DNA from: Clostridium sp. CAG:1013
GTDB lineage: Bacteria > Bacillota > Clostridia > Oscillospirales > Acutalibacteraceae
DNA: 15,214 bases
Direction of reading: 5' to 3'
Assembly: GCA_000432995.1 (NCBI GenBank)
Contig: HF972662.1
Location: 6,571 to 21,784 of the forward strand
Part shown: positions 12,666 to 15,214 of the stretch, piece by piece
How positions within the stretch are numbered: position 1 is the stretch's first letter
Layout of the letters: every line of letters starts with the position of its first letter
Program-made: the position numbers and the translations under genes
Notes under the pieces: model-generated
The model's database searches: none
The model's input: only the letters and a program-made list of their open reading frames with translations
Told to the model about the DNA's origin: nothing

Positions 12666-14002
12666 ATCAGCAGTCTTTCTTTCAGCAGGATCCCCAGGAT
12701 ACCCCTCTGGCAACCCGGATGCGTCCCCGAACCTTAGAGGAATTCGTGGGGCAGGAGCAGCTTTTGGGAGAAGGCAAGGTGCTGCGACAGCTGATCGACC
12801 AAGACCGGGTCTCCTCCATGATCTTCTGGGGCCCTCCCGGAGTGGGTAAGACCACCTTGGCTCGAATCATCGCCGGAAAAACCAAATCCAATTTCATCAA
12901 TTTCAGTGCCGTCACCAGCGGGATCAAGGAAATCAAAGGGGTGATGGCGGAAGCGGAGCAGAACCGGCTCATGGGAGAGCGGACCATCCTGTTTGTGGAC
13001 GAGATCCATCGGTTCAACAAGGCACAGCAGGACGCGTTCCTGCCCTTTGTGGAGAAGGGAAGTATCGTGCTTATCGGCGCCACCACGGAGAACCCTTCTT
13101 TCGAGGTAAATTCCGCTTTGCTTTCCCGGTGCAAGGTATTCGTGCTCCAGGCTCTCACCGCGAAAGACTTGGTAAAGCTCCTCCAGAACGCCTTGACGGA
13201 CCCTCGAGGCTTTGGGGGCCAGGACATTCGTCTGGAAGAGGGCACCCTGGAGACTATCGCCAACTTTGCCAACGGAGACGCCCGCACCGCCCTGGGCACC
13301 CTGGAAATGGTGGTCCTCAACGGCCGCCGGGAACGGGAAGTCACCTATGTGACCAAGGATATCCTGGAACAGTGTGTCAACCAAAAATCCCTGCTTTACG
13401 ACAAAAACGGAGAGGAACATTACAACCTGATCTCCGCCCTGCACAAATCCATGCGCAACTCTGATCCAGACGCCGCCGTCTACTGGCTTGCCCGGATGCT
13501 GGAAGCTGGGGAAGATCCCCTATACGTGGCCCGGCGTTTGATCCGCTTTGCCAGCGAGGACGTGGGTATGGCGGATTCCCGAGCGCTGGAACTGGCGGTG
13601 GCAGCCTATCAGGCCTGTCACTTTATCGGGATGCCGGAATGTTCCGTGAATCTGACCCACATGGTGGTGTACCTGTCGCTGGCACCCAAGTCCAACTCCC
13701 TGTATGTGGCCTATGAGACTGCCAAGAAAGACGCTCAGAAAATGCTGGCGGAACCGGTGCCCCTGGTGATTCGCAACGCACCCACACAGCTGATGAAAGA
13801 CTTGCGCTACGGGGAGGGCTACCAGTACGCCCACGATACCCAAGAAAAACTCACCACCATGCAGTGCCTGCCGGATTCTCTTCTGGGACGGGAATACTAC
13901 CACCCCACGACCCAGGGCAGCGAGCAGCGAGTATCCCAGCGTCTGGAACAGATCAAAGCCTGGAAGCAGGAAGCACGCTCCAAAGAAAAAGGCAGTTCCT
14001 GA
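12662..14002 (+). CDS. rarA: Replication-associated recombination protein A (MgsA/RarA AAA+ ATPase)
   Basis: RarA is an AAA+ ATPase related to clamp-loader subunits and RuvB that acts at stalled replication forks. The product is 446 aa, the usual length. It begins with PLATRMRPRTLEEFVGQEQLL (15-35), typical of the family. Walker A is GPPGVGKTT (57-65) and Walker B is ILFVDEIHRFNK (109-120). Sensor 1 is in GATTENPSFE and the arginine-finger region in NSALLSRCKVF. The C-terminal part (SDPDAAVYWLARMLEAGEDP and RFASEDVGMAD) is the MgsA tetramerisation domain. The ATG overlaps the hydrolase stop by 4 bp and has AAGGAG about 10 nt upstream; an earlier in-frame ATG adds an unconserved segment inside the hydrolase gene and is rejected. 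No clear terminator follows. Confidence 0.97.
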   Translation: MNQQSFFQQDPQDTPLATRMRPRTLEEFVGQEQLLGEGKVLRQLIDQDRVSSMIFWGPPGVGKTTLARIIAGKTKSNFINFSAVTSGIKEIKGVMAEAEQNRLMGERTILFVDEIHRFNKAQQDAFLPFVEKGSIVLIGATTENPSFEVNSALLSRCKVFVLQALTAKDLVKLLQNALTDPRGFGGQDIRLEEGTLETIANFANGDARTALGTLEMVVLNGRREREVTYVTKDILEQCVNQKSLLYDKNGEEHYNLISALHKSMRNSDPDAAVYWLARMLEAGEDPLYVARRLIRFASEDVGMADSRALELAVAAYQACHFIGMPECSVNLTHMVVYLSLAPKSNSLYVAYETAKKDAQKMLAEPVPLVIRNAPTQLMKDLRYGEGYQYAHDTQEKLTTMQCLPDSLLGREYYHPTTQGSEQRVSQRLEQIKAWKQEARSKEKGSS

Positions 14003-14026
14003 GAGATGGTTCTTTCCACACAAATA

Positions 14027-14050
14027 GTGAAACGTGTCGAATAATTTCAC
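14027..14050. promoter_or_regulatory. Inverted repeat upstream of the permease promoter
   Basis: GTGAAA (14027-14032) and TTTCAC (14045-14050) form a 6-bp inverted repeat with a 12-bp spacer, ending 18 bp before the -35 hexamer. It may be an operator or activator site. The regulator is unknown and chance cannot be excluded. Confidence 0.35.
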
Positions 14051-14068
14051 AAAGAGCTTTCCCATCGA

Positions 14069-14097
14069 TTGACAGAACGCATTTCCCACATTATAAT
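14069..14097 (+). promoter_or_regulatory. Consensus sigma-A promoter of the purine permease
   Basis: -35 TTGACA (14069-14074), a spacer of exactly 17 bp and -10 TATAAT (14092-14097). Both hexamers match the consensus perfectly. The predicted start is near 14104, giving a leader of about 155 nt. Such a strong promoter suggests control after initiation or by repression. Confidence 0.92.
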
Positions 14098-14103
14098 CAG
14101 CGT

Positions 14104-14259
14104 AGTGGCGCTTTTTTGCGCCCATCACCCTGAGCCGGATGGCTCCCGAAAGCGGTTCTTCTCTGCCAGTGCGGTTTGATTTCGGCAGAGAGGCACGGCG
14201 GCTGGGCAGCCCTCCGGCACAAGCCGCTTGAGCGGTAATTTATTTAGGAAGGTGAGTAA
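14104..14259 (+). other. Structured 5' leader of the purine permease (candidate regulatory RNA)
   Basis: The predicted leader folds into several perfect stems: GGCGC-T6-GCGCC (14107-14122), GAGCC-GGAT-GGCTC (14132-14145), a 10-bp stem 14158-14167 with 14184-14193 (one G-U), and CCGC-TTGA-GCGG (14224-14235). Alternative pairings exist: GCGGCT (14198-14203) with AGCCGC (14222-14227), which would break the last hairpin, and GCCGGA (14134-14139) with TCCGGC (14213-14218). The last hairpin ends about 10 nt before the ribosome binding site. I did not recognise the purine, ZTP, guanidine or other known riboswitch cores. It is best read as an unassigned cis-regulatory leader. Confidence 0.5.
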
Positions 14260-15214
14260 ATGGAAAAGTTCTTTAAGTTCAAGGAGAACGGCACCACTCT
14301 TGGCAGAGAAGTGATCGCCGGCCTGACGACCTTCTTCGCCATGGCCTACATCATCGTGGTCAACCCCACGCTGCTCAGTGAGTCCGGCATGGAGTGGGGC
14401 GCCGTTTTCCTGGCCACCATCATCGCTTCCATCATCGGTACCCTGATCATGGGCTTGGTGGCTAACGTCCCCTACGCTCAGGCTCCCGGTATGGGCCTGA
14501 ACGCATTCTTCGTGTACACCGTGTGCTTCGGCCTGGGCTTTACCTGGCAGCAGGCTCTGTCTATGGTGTTCATCTGCGGCCTGATCAACATCATCATCAC
14601 TGTGACCAAGCTGCGTAAGTTCATCATCAAGTCCATCCCCCGCAGCCTCCAGAATGCTATCGGCGGCGGTATCGGCATCTTCGTGGCCTATCTGGGTCTG
14701 CTGAACGTGGGCATCATCAACTTCGGTTCTGGTGTTCCCGCTCTCTCCACCCTGAACCAGCCCACCTTCTGGCTGTTCCTCATCGGCCTGGCTCTCACCA
14801 TCGTTCTGCTGGTGTGCAACGTGAAGGGCGCTATCCTCATCGGCATCGTTGTGACTGCCGTCCTGGGCATCCCCATGGGCGTCACTGTCACCAGCGACAC
14901 TGTCAGCTTCACCGAAGCTTGTGCCGCTCTGCCCACCACCTTCGGCGCTATCTTCACCAGCGCTGGCCTGCCCTCTCTGTTCACTGACGCTGCCAAGCTC
15001 CCCCTGGTGCTTGTGACTATCTTCTCCTTCAGCGTTTCCGATACATTTGATACCATCGGCACCTTCATCGGCACTGGCCGCCGTACCGGCATCTTCTCCG
15101 ATGAGGACGAAAAGACCATGGAAACCAACTCCGGCTTCAAGTCCAAGATGGACCGCGCTCTGTTCGCTGACGCCACCGCCACTTCCATCGGCGCTATCTT
15201 CGGCACCAGCAACA
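14260..15214 (+). CDS. NCS2 family purine permease, AzgA/PbuG-type (partial)
   Basis: The first 318 codons of a polytopic membrane transporter that runs past the right edge of the window. The start MEKFFKFKENGTTLGREVIA, then GLTTFFAMAYIIVVNPTLLS, is characteristic of the AzgA-like branch of NCS2 carriers, proton-coupled importers of hypoxanthine, guanine or adenine. Other marks are NVPYAQAPGMGLNAFFVYTV, SIPRSLQNAIGGGIGIFVAYLG and FSVSDTFDTIGTFIGTG, the substrate-binding segment usually read as FDTxGT. The sequence ends in GAIFGTSN, where the family continues toward the GTS(T) motif. The exact substrate is not decidable. The ATG has AGGAAGGTGAG before it. Codon use is biased to GGC, GCT, CTG and CGT/CGC, unlike neighbouring genes, suggesting high expression. 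Confidence 0.93.
   Translation, partial: MEKFFKFKENGTTLGREVIAGLTTFFAMAYIIVVNPTLLSESGMEWGAVFLATIIASIIGTLIMGLVANVPYAQAPGMGLNAFFVYTVCFGLGFTWQQALSMVFICGLINIIITVTKLRKFIIKSIPRSLQNAIGGGIGIFVAYLGLLNVGIINFGSGVPALSTLNQPTFWLFLIGLALTIVLLVCNVKGAILIGIVVTAVLGIPMGVTVTSDTVSFTEACAALPTTFGAIFTSAGLPSLFTDAAKLPLVLVTIFSFSVSDTFDTIGTFIGTGRRTGIFSDEDEKTMETNSGFKSKMDRALFADATATSIGAIFGTSN

Noticed and set aside
14033..14045. PurR box (PurBox) near the permease promoter
   Set aside because: The best alignment, around GTGTCGAATAAT, fits only part of the consensus and no paired second box was found.
14104..14259. Purine or ZTP (pfl) riboswitch before the permease
   Set aside because: The purine aptamer core (TATA-type P1 with the conserved loop-loop elements) is not seen. 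A GGCTGGGCAGCC segment only superficially recalls the ZTP 3' motif, without its 5' partner.

Overview
The window looks like chromosomal DNA from a moderately GC-rich, anaerobic, gut-type member of the Firmicutes, most likely class Clostridia, near Oscillospiraceae (Flavonifractor/Lawsonibacter/Intestinimonas-like). This is inferred from gene content: a feoA-feoA-feoB set with a FeoB-associated small protein, a larE-larB-larC set, a GH25-SLH lysozyme and chromosomal TraX. Strong AGGAGG-type ribosome binding sites and mixed codon use also fit. No rRNA, tRNA, IS element, CRISPR array or clear prophage block was seen.

Layout. (1) 1-3000, minus strand: ferrous iron uptake, read as feoA2-feoA1-feoB-FeoB-associated protein. 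It runs from a strong promoter at 2928-2956 and carries four copies of a GTTAG-N6-CTAAY palindrome, three around that promoter and one between feoA1 and feoB. (2) 3045-7271, minus strand: larE-larB-larC, which make the nickel-pincer nucleotide (NPN) cofactor, followed by an MFS transporter with its own likely promoter and a strong terminator. LarC is one uninterrupted frame with a large His/Asp repeat, and LarE carries the three-cysteine pattern of [4Fe-4S]-type enzymes. The apo-enzyme LarA is not in the window. (3) 7380-8414, plus strand: a hairpin-rich leader followed by a GH25 lysozyme with an SLH-like tail and no signal peptide, closed by a bidirectional terminator. (4) 8442-9841, minus strand: traX plus a small membrane-anchored protein of unknown function. 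(5) 9811-10996, minus strand: galE with promoter and terminator, divergent from (6) 10946-14002, plus strand: an AraC-type regulator, a small alpha/beta hydrolase and rarA. The two divergent promoters share one palindromic -10 element. (7) 14027-15214, plus strand: a near-consensus promoter, a structured leader of about 155 nt that I cannot assign to a known riboswitch, and the first part of an NCS2 (AzgA/PbuG-type) purine permease.

The left half centres on transition metals: regulated Fe(II) import beside synthesis of a Ni cofactor, with an Fe-S-type LarE linking the two in principle. The most rewarding items to check are the feo operator set and internal hairpin, the LarE/LarC variants with no LarA nearby, and the unassigned leaders at 7382-7530 and 14104-14259.
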